Of a stretch of DNA of 64,000 bases, positions 48,765 through 60,945 are shown one piece after another (the first letter of the stretch is position 1; each line of letters begins with the position of its first letter). The stretch spans positions 32,464 to 96,463 of the forward strand of contig JAYMTL010000071.1 of assembly GCA_036897445.1 (NCBI GenBank). Direction: 5' to 3'. The position numbers and the translations under genes were made by a program. This DNA is from Pelargonium tetragonum (taxonomy: Eukaryota > Streptophyta > Magnoliopsida > Geraniales > Geraniaceae). The notes beneath the pieces are model-generated. The model saw only the letters and a list, made by a program, of their open reading frames with translations, made no database searches and was not told the DNA's origin.

Positions 48765-51220
48765 TTGGGTTTTATTCTTGTCAGGTATTCCTTGCTTATA
48801 GGTTAACTTAACTAGACCTGGAATAAGGTCTCGTTCAGAAAATAATAAAAGTATAGGAAATCAAACACGTTAGTACACGACTTTAAAGAGGTAGCCAAAC
48901 AGGCATAACGCGGATTCGAGTCTCAAAAGAATTACAAAAATCTAGTTTTAAAAGGGTTATTGCAAATCCGTAGTTATCCCCACTTTCACTAAGGCTTTTT
49001 TCTAAGGGGCCAGGCCTCCTTTAGAGATTCCCCTAGCTGGATGGATTATAATGTTGACTAAAAAGTTTTTTCTTTTTTGCTTTTGTGTCGGCGTAACTTG
49101 GCACCACTACACGTGGCTTTAATTAAATTAAAAGTACTTTTAAAGGCCCCCTTAGCAAGGTAGCGCAAATAGAGTAGAGGAGATTATCCCTACTTATAAG
49201 ATTATAAGAAACTAAATACAAGAAATTTAACAGAATAGCTTTTAAAAGAAGTCCTTAGTTCTGTTAAAAAAGTCAAACCCGCCTAAGTTTTTTACGATGT
49301 GGTTATAGAAGCTGCAGTAATTCTGGAATAGTCTTTAGTTCTCGGATCCTTATCCTTGAGAAATTGACTTCATACTTCATGTGAGATCCCTTATAACATT
49401 AAGGGCGGAGTTCCAGAAATTGACAAAATAAGTCCCGTTCAAATGGGATTTTTGTTTCCAAGAATTTCTTTCTAATTTAAGTATTTACCTTCTATTTTAC
49501 GCGCTAAGGTGTAACCCCTTTTTTAATTAAGGCTATCTTCATCTTGACTTTTTATGTTAATATCCCTTGTAAAAGATCTCCAATTTAAGAAATTGAAAGA
49601 ACGGGCACTTGAGAAGAACTCGGATATAGCAGCCTAGTCAAATATTCCAGCGGGGCACGAGGGCTCCTAAGGTTAAGCACTTACCTTAGTCTTAGCAATC
49701 TCTGTTACTCCAAAGAAAGAGTCAGAGTTAGGGGGTATTAAATATCCATGTAAATTAATATGTTATTGCCCGAGTTACTACAACCTAGATCTTAAATTTA
49801 CCCCGTTGTAGCAGATAAGAATCTCAGAAAGCTTACTATACTATATTAATATTACCCTTACTTTTGAATTCATATGTTTTAGCCGGTCTGGATAACTAAG
49901 AGCTTTCTTAACCCTATATATAATTAAGACCATCCTCTACTAGAATCAGGTCTTAATAATTTAATATTGCAAGGAATTTATTTGAATACTTAAATTTAGG
50001 ATATAACTCAATTTGAGAAACCCGAACGGTAACTCCCAAAAATGGGTATTCCGGGGATTTAGTATAGTATTAAAAGCTTTTTAAAGCATAATCATAATTA
50101 AGAGAGAACTGGGTAAATTAGAGATAGAGAGACCCATATAACCTTTAAGGATTCCGAGCTAAATTACATTGAATAATTTCTTAATTAGTCGATCTAATAG
50201 AGTTTTTTAAGTCTTATACTGTATCCAAGTTTTTAAAACACCTTTTTGCTTCTAGTAACATAACAAAGAGGATCCTCCCTTAGGTAGTAAGCGGTATAGG
50301 CTTCTTGAACCCCGTTCTTTCTGTATTCATATTATATAACTTCTAAAAAGAACCTCTTTGCCTACCCTTACTTTTAGTTAAGAAAACAACCTTGACTTTA
50401 GTTCTTTAGACTTATAGTTTTTTTTATCTTTTTTAGTATTCTTGGTGCTTCGAGCCCTACTACTTGGCAAGAAATTGCAGGTTTCTTATCTCCTTATTTC
50501 ACTTTGCGTTTAGCTACTACCTATTATACCACGGGTCTGCCTAGTATAGAAATCTTGATTTAAAACTTGACTTACTAACTAAAATCTTGCCTGAAAGGTT
50601 ACTGAGCTTCTACGAATAAATGTCTAAAAAGTTAAGGTTTTTCAATTAACAAATAAAATGATTCTGGATTTAGCTTGATTTAGAAAGGTATTCAATCCGT
50701 AAGGGGTGCACTCTGACTATGAAAGTTATTAATTCATTTATTTCACTGACAAGGCAAGGAGGAACTTTTAAATAGGTTAAACAGCCTAGCTTTTGGGTTA
50801 GGTAAGTGGTATTTGAGAGCCCCTATCGCATTTTTATCTACTTTAGAATCATATATATAGAGCGAGGATCTAATTCATAACAATACAAACTGAAAGGAAT
50901 CCTTAAACTTAAAAAAAGAACTTGTTTTTGTAAAACAGCGTTTAATTAAAGTGAGTTATTAACCTACACCTATCTACTTAATCTTCGATATGCTGCAGTG
51001 TCTACCTTGTTACGTACTGTAAGAAACCTCTTAACAAATTCAAGTTTTAAGTATTACGGAGTACTTCTAAAGCAATAGCAGGAAGAATTAAATAATAGAG
51101 CCAGATACCTAATAGCTTTTCAACGTGACATTAGAAGTCGATAGTATTTTACTAGACCGGATTGATCAGACACTCAGAGGTTAAAAAGGAACTCGTTTTC
51201 TTGGATCAAAACTTCAATGC
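48765..51220. other. No gene recognised
   Basis: AT-rich with islets. I see nothing between the paired 16-mers and the double hairpin. Confidence 0.45.
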
Positions 51221-51272
51221 CTATACCTTGGGTATAGAAAAGGCAAGGAGCTTAAGCTTTTAAAAGCTTAAG
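51221..51272. other. Double hairpin: 7-bp stem plus 22-bp palindrome
   Basis: CTATACC and GGTATAG (51221-51227 and 51231-51237) form a 7-bp stem with a 3-nt loop. Thirteen bases later 51251-51272 is a perfect 22-bp palindrome whose left half is CTTAAGCTTTT. The two structures are adjacent in otherwise featureless DNA. There is no long T-run after either arm, so a classical intrinsic terminator is not indicated. Confidence 0.75.
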
Positions 51273-54200
51273 TCTTTCATCTTTATATATTTGCTCTATA
51301 GGTAACGGACAGATTGGTACAAACAACAAGGGGTAGAACTCTTCAAAACTTAAGGCAAGCAAAGAGAATCATTTATATAAAATAAGTTCGCTCCTGGTAT
51401 AAATATAGTAATAGGATTCCTTTTACTAAAAGTACAAAATCCGTTTATTCTCTTTTGTATCAATCAAAGCCGTAGCTCCTTAAAAGGTATTGGTTCAAAT
51501 ACGAAATGACTTTATACTTAACTGGTTCATAGAAAATTTCGAAAAGCCGAGTAAGTAAGTTGGCTGGGGATAAAAGAAAGGACTTTTCAAAAGAGCTCTC
51601 TTAACCGTAATTAAATTCTTTGAGAAGGGGAATCCAAAAGATACCTGTAAAAATACAAATATTAAAGTCTGCTTTTTGCTCATACGGGGTTAAAGTAAAA
51701 TACTTTATTCTATTATCCGGTCCGGGATCTTAAAAGAGTAAGGCATGCTTTATCTACAAGAAGAGCGGGCCTGGTAGTTTTAACATTTAAGGAAAAAGGG
51801 CTCTTTAGAGGAATTCTTTCATTTAGTAAGTGACCCTTAAATTCATTAGTCTTACAATTCTTTTGACATTGGGGAGTCTTGTGTTTGCGGAGTACCTATT
51901 AAACTAGCAAGTAGAAGGATATCCATAAAAGTCCTTTTCTTAACGGGATTATATAATATTCTGTTTGCTAAAGAGTTTTTCTGACAAGCAAGGGGAATGC
52001 TGTTTAGCGGGAGTCTTTTTTTCCACGACAATGAATAAAGAATAAAGGCCCATAACCAGTAAGATAAGAAGTTAAAAACACTAAAAGTCAAATTACAAGG
52101 TACCCTTTCTTATATTATAGAGCAGCAAGTACTTGTTCCAAAAGCAAAAGATTACACTTAAGTGAAACAGCGAAACCAAGTCGATTAAACAGGACTGAGA
52201 TATTGAAACTTTAAGCAAAGACTTCAATTAAAACTTCATAAACGTACGCCCAAATATCAGGTGAAGCCTCTTTTTCCTAAACAGGAATACCTATTTTATA
52301 CTCGGTGTAAAAGTCACATAAACCATGCATCATCAAAGATATAAACTCAATTTAGTAAAACCCAAACCGTATTTTGTTTGTATTCCAAACAGTTTACGCT
52401 ATGCAGGGACCCCTTTGCAAATTTGAAGGAGAAGGTTCCCTATAAGATATTTTAAGTATTAAACTTAGTGTAGCTGGCTTGATCTAACTATATCCTAAAA
52501 TAAGGCACTAATTAAACCCGTAGGTCTAGAATGTTACCAGAAATTGTTAAAAGGATAGCAATTTTTAGTAAAAACTCCAATTTAATTGACAAAGTTTTCC
52601 ATAGTGAATTCAATATCTTTTAGGCTTTAGCCGGTTTAATCCTTTTCAAGGAATGATTCTTTTTATCTTAAAAATAAGTTTATACAATAGGAATGAGCGG
52701 AGCCGCTTCATTATACAAGGACTCCTTGTACAACTAAAGAGAAACTTGGGAAAAAAGGCTCTTAAGGTATGTAGGCTTAAAGTCATCAACATGGGATACC
52801 TTATTTCGGGGGAACTTCTTACACAATTAAAAAAGAGTGCGGCAAAAGCTTGTCGTCTGATTTTTGATTCTAAAGGATCCCTTTTTGGGAGGTCTCTCCA
52901 GGCAGTACAATTATATTAAAGGTTTTCTACTCTAGCGCATTTGTACGCGGAAAGATATTTGAAAGCAGAGGTCTTTTGAAAAAGGTTAACACATATTCTA
53001 CGTTTAAAAGGTCCCTTATTTGCTCTGTCAAAGCATACTTCATTAAATAATTTCTTAAATAATTTTTATATTTGATTGAGGAGAGGCGGATAAGCTAATA
53101 TTCCTGCAACTTATTCTTTTTTGTAACAAATTGAAGGGATTCCCAAGTTTTTAGTAATGAAAGAATACTCGAGCCCCCTTGTTTTTTCTGGTTATAGTAT
53201 ATAACTTTCTATGGTAAGTACCGTTAAAATAGAGTACTTTAAAGAGTCTATATGCACCGACCCGGTACTGATCTGTTAAGCATTTATGTGATATGTAAAC
53301 TAAGGGGCTTTTCCCGAATTATTCTTGAAACTTTCTTACTAAAGGTAAGAAACTCGATAGACAATTATATCCAAAGAACCTTTAGTCACCCTAATCTTCT
53401 ATCCTTCTGGTATACTCTACTCATGAGTCAACGCAACCTCTCACAAGGAGTCCTAGCTCTTAGACTACAGCGCCCCTACTCTCCAATCTTATTTTGAATC
53501 TACTGTATTAATAAACCTTCTGAAGACTCAACTTTTAAGTCTTAACTATTTTCATAAAGGTTTTGTTTACTCAATTTTAAACTCTCAGACATTTCTCTTA
53601 AACTTTAATAGAGAACAAATGCATAAAAGCTAAGACAGTATAAGGATATGAACAAGACTAATAGATTGGAGTATATTTATAAAGCCCCTGTTTATCGAGT
53701 ACTTTCTTTTCTTGAGTCCTCTTAATGGGCAGTCAAAATCTTTAATGATTTAATGCAGAAAAGACTTTTAACTTGAAACTTAGAAGGGTATCTAAAGAAT
53801 GTTTAGCGGCCTATACACCTCGTGATAAATAGCAATTTAAAGGCTTTCCAGATAGTAACCTTAACCCTTCTTTTTCTAAAAAAGAAGTCTTTTAACATTT
53901 CTACATTCTATAAAGTCTTTTCTTTAGTTGTTGTCTAACCAGGTTTTGTTATATATCCATAAAGCAATTAAGGGGTATACCAGAATTCATTTCTCTACTC
54001 TACACTGTTGAATTAAAGTTCTTTATATTTATATATAAGTGATTAAAAGCAAGCAGATTCTAGAATTGTTTTTTATGTTCTAAAAAAGTTAGGAGTAATA
54101 TCCTTTTTTTATCATGATCGCACCCCTGGTTAGAGCTTTAAAAAAGGAGTTTCCGGTTAGGGTACTCATTTGGCTCTATTGTCTAATCTGGATCAACTAC

Positions 54201-56658
54201 CAAAATAAAGTAAGAAAATTATATATCTAGGCATAAAAGGCACAAGACATGCTACAAAAACTAAACTAAATATTGGGAATTTCCATACGACTAAAGACTG
54301 CGGAGGACTCTATTATTCTTACCAGGGAAGGTTCTTCATAGAGTGTATCGCGAGGCTGATGCTAACCTTATCTTTGAGTTCTGAATAAGACGTCTTTTTA
54401 GCCCCTATAAGAAAGAAAATTAAGGAAATGCTTTTATGGGAGGCTTTCTAAATTCATATGAATTTAAAGTTTCTAATACAGATAGCAGCTGCCCCTTTTT
54501 TAGTTAGATAGGGGCCCTGCCTTCCCTGTAAATTTTAGGGTTGATTGGAGGAAGCTTTGTTTCTATTAAACTTTAAGCTAAAAGAGCCTTTCTACCATTT
54601 ATGCAGACAAAAGCCATATACGGATCCTCACTCTATTTAAGTGATTGTGATTCTTGAAAACATTAAAAGCCTTTCTTTTATAAAAATTTGAACTTAAAAC
54701 TACCTGCGTAAGCCCCAAATATAAAGATATAAATATAAAAAAGGAGTGCCTCCTATCCTAAGAACTCCGCTCTTTACGATAATGTGAAAGAGTATAACAC
54801 TTGTAAATAACCTTGTCACTTCAGGAAGATCCTAGGACCTGTCCCAATATAAGTTTTGAAAGTAATCCGAGGGTTCAAATGAGTTCAGTTCACCCAAGTA
54901 AACTTGCCTCTCTAACAAGTTACAGAGTAGCCTGGCATTGCTCGAGATCTTGTAAAGTACCTTATAGAATGGAAAAGAGACCCCCTTAACTTAACTACTG
55001 TTGACGGAATTCCCCCTATAAACTTTCTCTAGCAGGGAAAAGTCGCAGTCATAAGTCTTTTATAATTGTTAAAATAAGCGGAAACCCAGACCCTTCTCCG
55101 CCGGAACGGATCCGCTTTATGAGGTTATACCCTTATGTTTTTTGGGATTGAAGGAGTCTTGAGAAAGGCAATCCAGCTCAGATCATATACCATATTATTA
55201 AGAGAGCTCTTACTCCATTAGGGCCTTCTTAATTTAGCTTTTATTTACACATATTACACATATAAATGCTTGTATGAATGAGAGGTAACTGTACCTTAGG
55301 GGACACTTCTAGATTGACTCATTTTTATCAGAAAACTTATTTGAATTCGTACGAGAGTTCTTCGTTAAGATTAAGGCCCCTTTTTTAATGCTAGTGAAAC
55401 TCACGACAACTCATTAGCTTAGAGGCTATTCTTACTAAAGATATACTAACTAAGCTGAAGAAATCCATTCTAGGGCTTTTCCGATGCTTATAATGCGCTA
55501 CTCTTACGACTTTTTATGGGGTTTTAGAGCGCCCGAGTCTAAACAAATCTAACAATAAGCTAAAATTCCTTACGAGCTTTAACCTAGCTAGCACCTTAAC
55601 TTTCTCAAGACAAGAAAAGGATCTACAACAATTGGTTTATACTAAACGAAGCCCCTCTTATCTTACCGGCCGGAAGCAGGCAAGGCAGAAAATTGAAATT
55701 AATATATCTAAAGTTTAGAAAATGAAAGTCCCTTAAAACTAGTTGACAGGACGAAAGACATCCTTGAAAGCTTTGCCAAATAACTCCCTAGATTTTGCAA
55801 AAAGGTTAGTTAACAACAATCCTACTATTACGTAATTTTTCTGTACAAAAACCTATAAAACTAGGGCTCCCTAGAAATTAAGACTTTCCTTACTGTTATA
55901 AAAAGAAAAAGGTTCCTCTGAAATAGTTTGCTTGTACTTAAGTCTTTTCTTTATATTATCATTAAAGTGTCTTAAAGATTTGTGTAGCACAACTTTCTCT
56001 TTCTTAGTTAGTAGAACCTATACTATAAGAGTAAATCAGAATCTTTAGTAAAATAAATAGGGGGAAACTCACAGGATGGACCAAGCTAGTCTAGCTAGAA
56101 GAATTTTTATCAACCCAAGAAGGGCCTTGCTGTCGTAACTACTTACTTGAGTCTGATATGTTTTAATCTTATACCAATATTTTTTTAAAAGCAGAGGGTT
56201 AGGAAAGGAAGTGTTTTGGCTGCGATATGGTTTTGCTGTAGAAAAGCCCTTATAGTTACAAATTAGGAAAAGTCTTACTATGGGTATATCCAATCTCTTG
56301 CTCTTGTAAACGAGTCTTAATGTTCTATCTGAGTACTGTGAAAACAAATTGTAATGTATAGGCGAGTCTAATTAAAAAAAGGGACACGATTTCTCACATG
56401 CAACAGGTTTTCTTTGTATCTATAGTAAATATCTTTCCGAATTTATGAAATTTTACTCTATCGTGAAAATCTACTATTATCTTATCGCAGGGGTTATTGT
56501 ATATAGATATAGGAAACCCCATGGGAGTGCGCATATAACTTACGAAAAAAGGGTAGAGTTTTGTTATTTACAGGATTAATTACTCGCGCAAAAACCTCTT
56601 TATTCTGAAGGAGATTTGAGCTCGTTTTGACTCTTTCTTCCATCAATTAATAGTAAAA
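51273..56658. other. No gene recognised; two or three small frames
   Basis: A frame at 52653-52919 (plus, 88 codons) has two similar peptides, LLVQLKRNLGKKALKVCRL and LLTQLKKSAAKACRL, whose DNA differs considerably. Others at 53252-53497 and 56069-56347 (minus) resemble nothing known. All are within chance length. Confidence 0.4.
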
Positions 56659-56689
56659 AAAGTTATAAGGTTGATTACCTTATAACTTT
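56659..56689. other. Perfect 13-bp hairpin
   Basis: AAAGTTATAAGGT (56659-56671) pairs fully with ACCTTATAACTTT (56677-56689) around a 5-nt loop TGATT. This is the longest uninterrupted stem with a short loop that I found. It is preceded by an A-run and has no following T-run, so a bidirectional terminator or a processing signal is possible but not shown. Confidence 0.75.
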
Positions 56690-59600
56690 ATCAGGGTACC
56701 CCTAAGGCCCTTTCTAGAAGAGGAAGCAGTATACTATAAAATTTCTCCTGTAATAGAAATTAGGGCCCCTCCGTTTATATTATAAATTCTAATTATGTGT
56801 ATTCTACAAGAAAGACTAAAAAAGGGGAAGATTTCAAACTTAAGGTAAGCGTCACAATATAAGGACTTGGAATTCCCTATATCTTGCGCTTGCGGTCAAA
56901 AAAGAAATTCCAAGGATCCGACTTTCTTTATTAGTTAGGTCTAGCTTCTGTTTAACTTGACAATTTGACACAACCATAACGAATTAAAAGATATTGGAGC
57001 TTTATTGATATTAGTATACCCATCCGCTTTGAATATCAATTAGACAATAATGAAATTAGAGATTAGAGTGGGTAGTTTAGTATATGTATACCCCAGAATT
57101 CTCCCAACGAATAGGTTAGTTCATCCTTAGTTAAATATAAAGACTCTATCTGAATCTGAGTCATCAAATGCAAGTCGCAATAAAGGAGATGCCCCGGAAA
57201 GCAGGTTTAAGGCGGAGACTTTTATATGAGTAAGGGCCCCCCATTACACGAGCTTCTAAAAATTCCTTTTATTATAGGTATAAACTGTATAGAAAATCAC
57301 CTTATAAGTTGAACTAAATTCAGGAGATTCCTAGTTAATTATTAACAGATTAGAACAATGTTGATTCTATAATTTTTAGGCTTTTGAAGTCCTTGTCTTT
57401 ATATATCTTATTTTGGATACTTGCCGGTAGGTTTCTGTTTGCAATACCCTGGCGCATGCTCAAAATTTTTATACCTTCGTCTCTTAGTTTCAAGTCAAAT
57501 TTGAAGTTAAGGGGAGCTCCGCTCCTAGTATCAAAAAAGTTTTACGGATACAATTCAGGAAACTTTCTTTCAGTTAGCAGGGGGGTGTTGCAGTTGAATG
57601 AAAAGGGTAAATTCCTTTTTTAGTTTTTCTACATGTTTTAGCCTAGACTCGATGTAAATCCATTCAGATTAAATCATAGTATAAACCTTTTAAAAAGTCT
57701 CAAGAAAATCGCAAAACGGGATACCCTAAATAGTTTACAGATTGCCTTTTCTTTTTAATAACATAGGAATCCTAAAAACTTGCTAGGAATTGCTAGCAGA
57801 TTAGGCAGCCGGCATTTAAAACCTCTTTTATTAAATATAGGTAGGAACTCCTTTTTCCCTAATCGTGCTCATATCATTTGAGTGGGTAATATTTGGAAAT
57901 TTTTATTAAAGGGATTCTTTATACCTCTTGGGTAGCTTAAGACCCTTTGCAGTTTAAGCAGAGGAAAAGTTTGTATTCAAGATAAGGAAAGCAGTCCTTG
58001 TAAGAGCTGAGTTTCAGAAAGATAAGTGGGATAAGTATCCATATATTTGTTTTACCTTATTCCAGTCCAGTTAAGGGTACAAAGCAATTCTACAAATGAG
58101 TAAAGGGGTCAGTCTTCTGCTTTACCGAGTGCATTATTATCTATTTTACGAGATATTTCTTTTTACTGAAGCTGCCCGAAATTTAGTATATTAGTAGGGA
58201 GTAGGATATAGAATTTGAATTCTTCAAACTATATGTTAAGTATAGACTAGCTTAGGAGATTCTTTTACTTACACCTTGATCATTCTTATATTCTCGTAAA
58301 TTTCAACCTCTACTAAAGACTACACGTGAAGCTTTTGCAGGCAGTACCAACTAAGAGAGGGCGACCCTTTCTCGTTTTGTGAATATTAAAAGCTCGAGAC
58401 ACACTATAAAAATATTAAATAGATTCCGCGTTTAAGGAGCCTCTATAACTCATAGCCAAAGGGGCTTTCTCCTTCTAGGGTAGCAAACTAGAACTCCGGT
58501 TTTAAACTTATTAAATATTAAAGTTCTATTAAAATTTCTGGACTGTGTAATACAAGGATACAAACTAAAATTATTATCCGGTAAGTACCCCCTTTTTAAG
58601 AATATACAGACAAGATTTTTTATTTCAAATCTGAAAATGCTCCTCTTTGTTTAGTTCAGGTTTCATTTTTATATAATTAAGGTAAGGGCTTCCCGGCGGT
58701 AAAAAGCTAACCTTGTTAGAGTTTATTAGTTTTTCAGTAGTAGTAGGAGATACCTAGTATTTCTTTTTGGATATCCTTGTCCTTTTTTGTATAGAATGGG
58801 CACGAGTTAGTAAACTAAAGTTACACCTATTCATTAAAAAGGCAGCTTGTAGAGAACTGAAAGGGGGATAATAAAGTGTATCCAGTAAAATATGAAAAAA
58901 GCTCTTAAAAGAATCCCAACAAAGCTGGAAGCTTGCCTGAAAACTTTGACACACGTAGTATGTAAATAACCCTTTATTTTTGAATGTAGTAGAGCTTATA
59001 CTTAGTAATAGAGGACTCTTCTAAGAAGACGCTAATGATAATCTTATTTCATTATAAGAGGAAGTGGACTAAGGGAGGGATATCCCTTCAAAAGGGACCT
59101 AAATTCAAAATGAATTTTACGAGACGAGTGGCTCTAAGTTCTCCTATAGCAAGATTAGAGAAATTTCTCTTGTATCTTGTACCAAAAATGGGGTAGGATT
59201 TATGTAGTCTAAAAATTTTTGCGTGTTCAAAATTAAGTAAGGATTATACACTTGGTAGAAGCCCCTTACAACTTACAATAACAATATAAATTGTATTTAA
59301 ACAGGGTAAGCTACAAGTCTAGGAGCTTCCTGAGGAATACTAAGCTCTGAAAAAGGAACTCTAACTTTCTTGAGCAGGTTTTGGGTATACAATTACAACA
59401 CTTAGCAACGAGAAAGCTACCCTGATCCTGGACCCCTATATGCGAAATCCTGTTAATGAAAGGGCTCTCTAATTAAGAAAATTAGAAGTTTGTAGGACTC
59501 GGCGCTTCCTGCCGAAAAGCCTTTTTGAAATGAATCCCGCACTTTGACTCTTAGGGATTCCTTATGCGACTGACTTAAAAGTATCCTTATTTACCAGAAA

Positions 59601-60751
59601 GTTTAGATATAAATAGCTATGTTAGGCCCACTATAATTCTCAGCATTTTTGTACTTCTTATAGCACTCGAGTCTTTAAGGTAGTAGGACCCCGATTACCA
59701 AAAGCTTTGTCTAAAATTAAACGAACTTCGCCTCCTCCTGTATCTCTGGAGGAGCCCCTATTAATAAACAAAGTTTGGAACCTCTGAACTTATTAGTTTG
59801 ACTTATAAAAAGCCTTTATCCTTGCTTTACGGCGCCTTTTAGGAGCCTAATTGTAAAGATTTTAGGCGTCTATAGGACCAATATCCAAGTTTAATGCTTT
59901 CATTTATGTAACTCACTCTATCTACATCTACTCGCTCTACCTTTCAATTACTTGCGTACCCTACAAGAAAACTCTATTTATATAGCTCTAAAGTTCCTTA
60001 TGCAACAAACCCTGCTTTTACAATAAGTAAATACCCAAAAATCCAAGGGACTTCTTTTTACGAGAGATACAAGGTTAAGAATTAAATGCATAATTTAAAG
60101 AGAACCCCTTAAAAATATAGGTTTAGTTAACTAAGGGATAGCGGGGCAAGAACCCAGTTCTATAATAATATTAAGTAGGCAGTCCTTTATTTTTTATGTA
60201 CACCCGAGAGCATTTCTATAAAAGTAAATTGGAAAAACTTATATAAATTGGCTTATGCGTGGTAAACAAGAATGCTTTAAGGGGGCCTACATCCCTTTTA
60301 TAGAATAGAATGGATTTACTTTGAGTGTTCCTTACTTAAATAGTAGTGGTATTTTCTTATAAAACGGTATCTTTCTTTTTCTTTATGTTAAATCAAAAAC
60401 GTAAATACAAAACTCCTAGGTTCAAGCCGCACCCGAATAGATTCACCCAGGTTCACTAAACGCACAATTCTAGCTTCCAACAACAAGAGTAATTAAAATT
60501 AGAAGCTATATACAAGACTATACTCTTAGAATAAGAAAGACCCTATAAGCTACATTCATTAGAGAATGTATGAATACAGTTCTCTCTCCTATAGGTATCT
60601 TTCTTCTCTTTCTAATTCTAAGTCCTAATACAAAGAAAGGTATCTCCCTTAAACTTATATTTTAAGAGACTTCGGCCTACATAATAAGAAAACTGAATAT
60701 CACAGGGAGCTTGACTCGAGCTTTCCAGAATTAATTACCTGCAATATGCAA
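56690..60751. other. No gene recognised
   Basis: Dense GC islets. A short plus-strand match to an LSU rRNA-like word (AAAGACCCTATAAGC, 60536-60550) sits next to a 7-bp hairpin (60551-60570). I do not accept it as rRNA because no neighbouring conserved element follows. Confidence 0.4.
59076..59087. repeat. GC islet, 12-bp palindrome
   Basis: AGGGATATCCCT, followed nine bases later by a second AGGGA. It is a clear example of the GG-N-CC islets that recur through the window. Confidence 0.5.
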
Positions 60752-60822
60752 TAAAGAAGATTCGAACCTTTGCCCAACCTATGACTAGAATAAGACTTTA
60801 CCGCGTGACAAAAGTTTTTGGA
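60752..60822 (-). pseudogene. tRNA-like element with paired D and anticodon arms
   Basis: On the minus strand the stem ACTTT/AAAGT with a GG-containing loop fits a D-arm. CTTAT/ATAGG around TCTAGTC fits an anticodon arm (5 bp with one wobble), and TTGGGC plus AAAGG-TTCGAAT fits a variable loop with T-stem and T-loop. The T-stem 3' half reads CTTCT, which would pair better if one C were inserted. No acceptor stem is found. The anticodon is ambiguous because position 33 is C. The next similar element starts about 60 bases further on, on the same strand. Confidence 0.22.
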
Positions 60823-60879
60823 AAGTGATACAACTACCTGAGATTTTTTCTCTCTATTTTTATTTTACTGCTGCAGCTA

Positions 60880-60945
60880 TTCAGTGGACTCGAACCTACG
60901 AAATTTGTATTAAGAGTGCCTTGCTCTACCGGATTTCTTGCTTTC
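60880..60945 (-). pseudogene. Lys-like tRNA fragment
   Basis: On the minus strand GGTAGAGCA (D-arm 3' half) is followed by CTCTTAA, which reads as a Lys (CUU) anticodon loop, then by GTAGG-TTCGAGT-CC at the T-arm position. The spacing is that of a tRNA, but the anticodon, T and acceptor stems are mostly unpaired. It is best read as a tRNA remnant. Confidence 0.18.

Noticed and set aside
60536-60570. LSU rRNA domain V-like word (AAAGACCCTATAAGC)
   Set aside because: It is isolated. No other conserved LSU segment (peptidyl-transferase loop, sarcin-ricin loop) is found at the expected distance.
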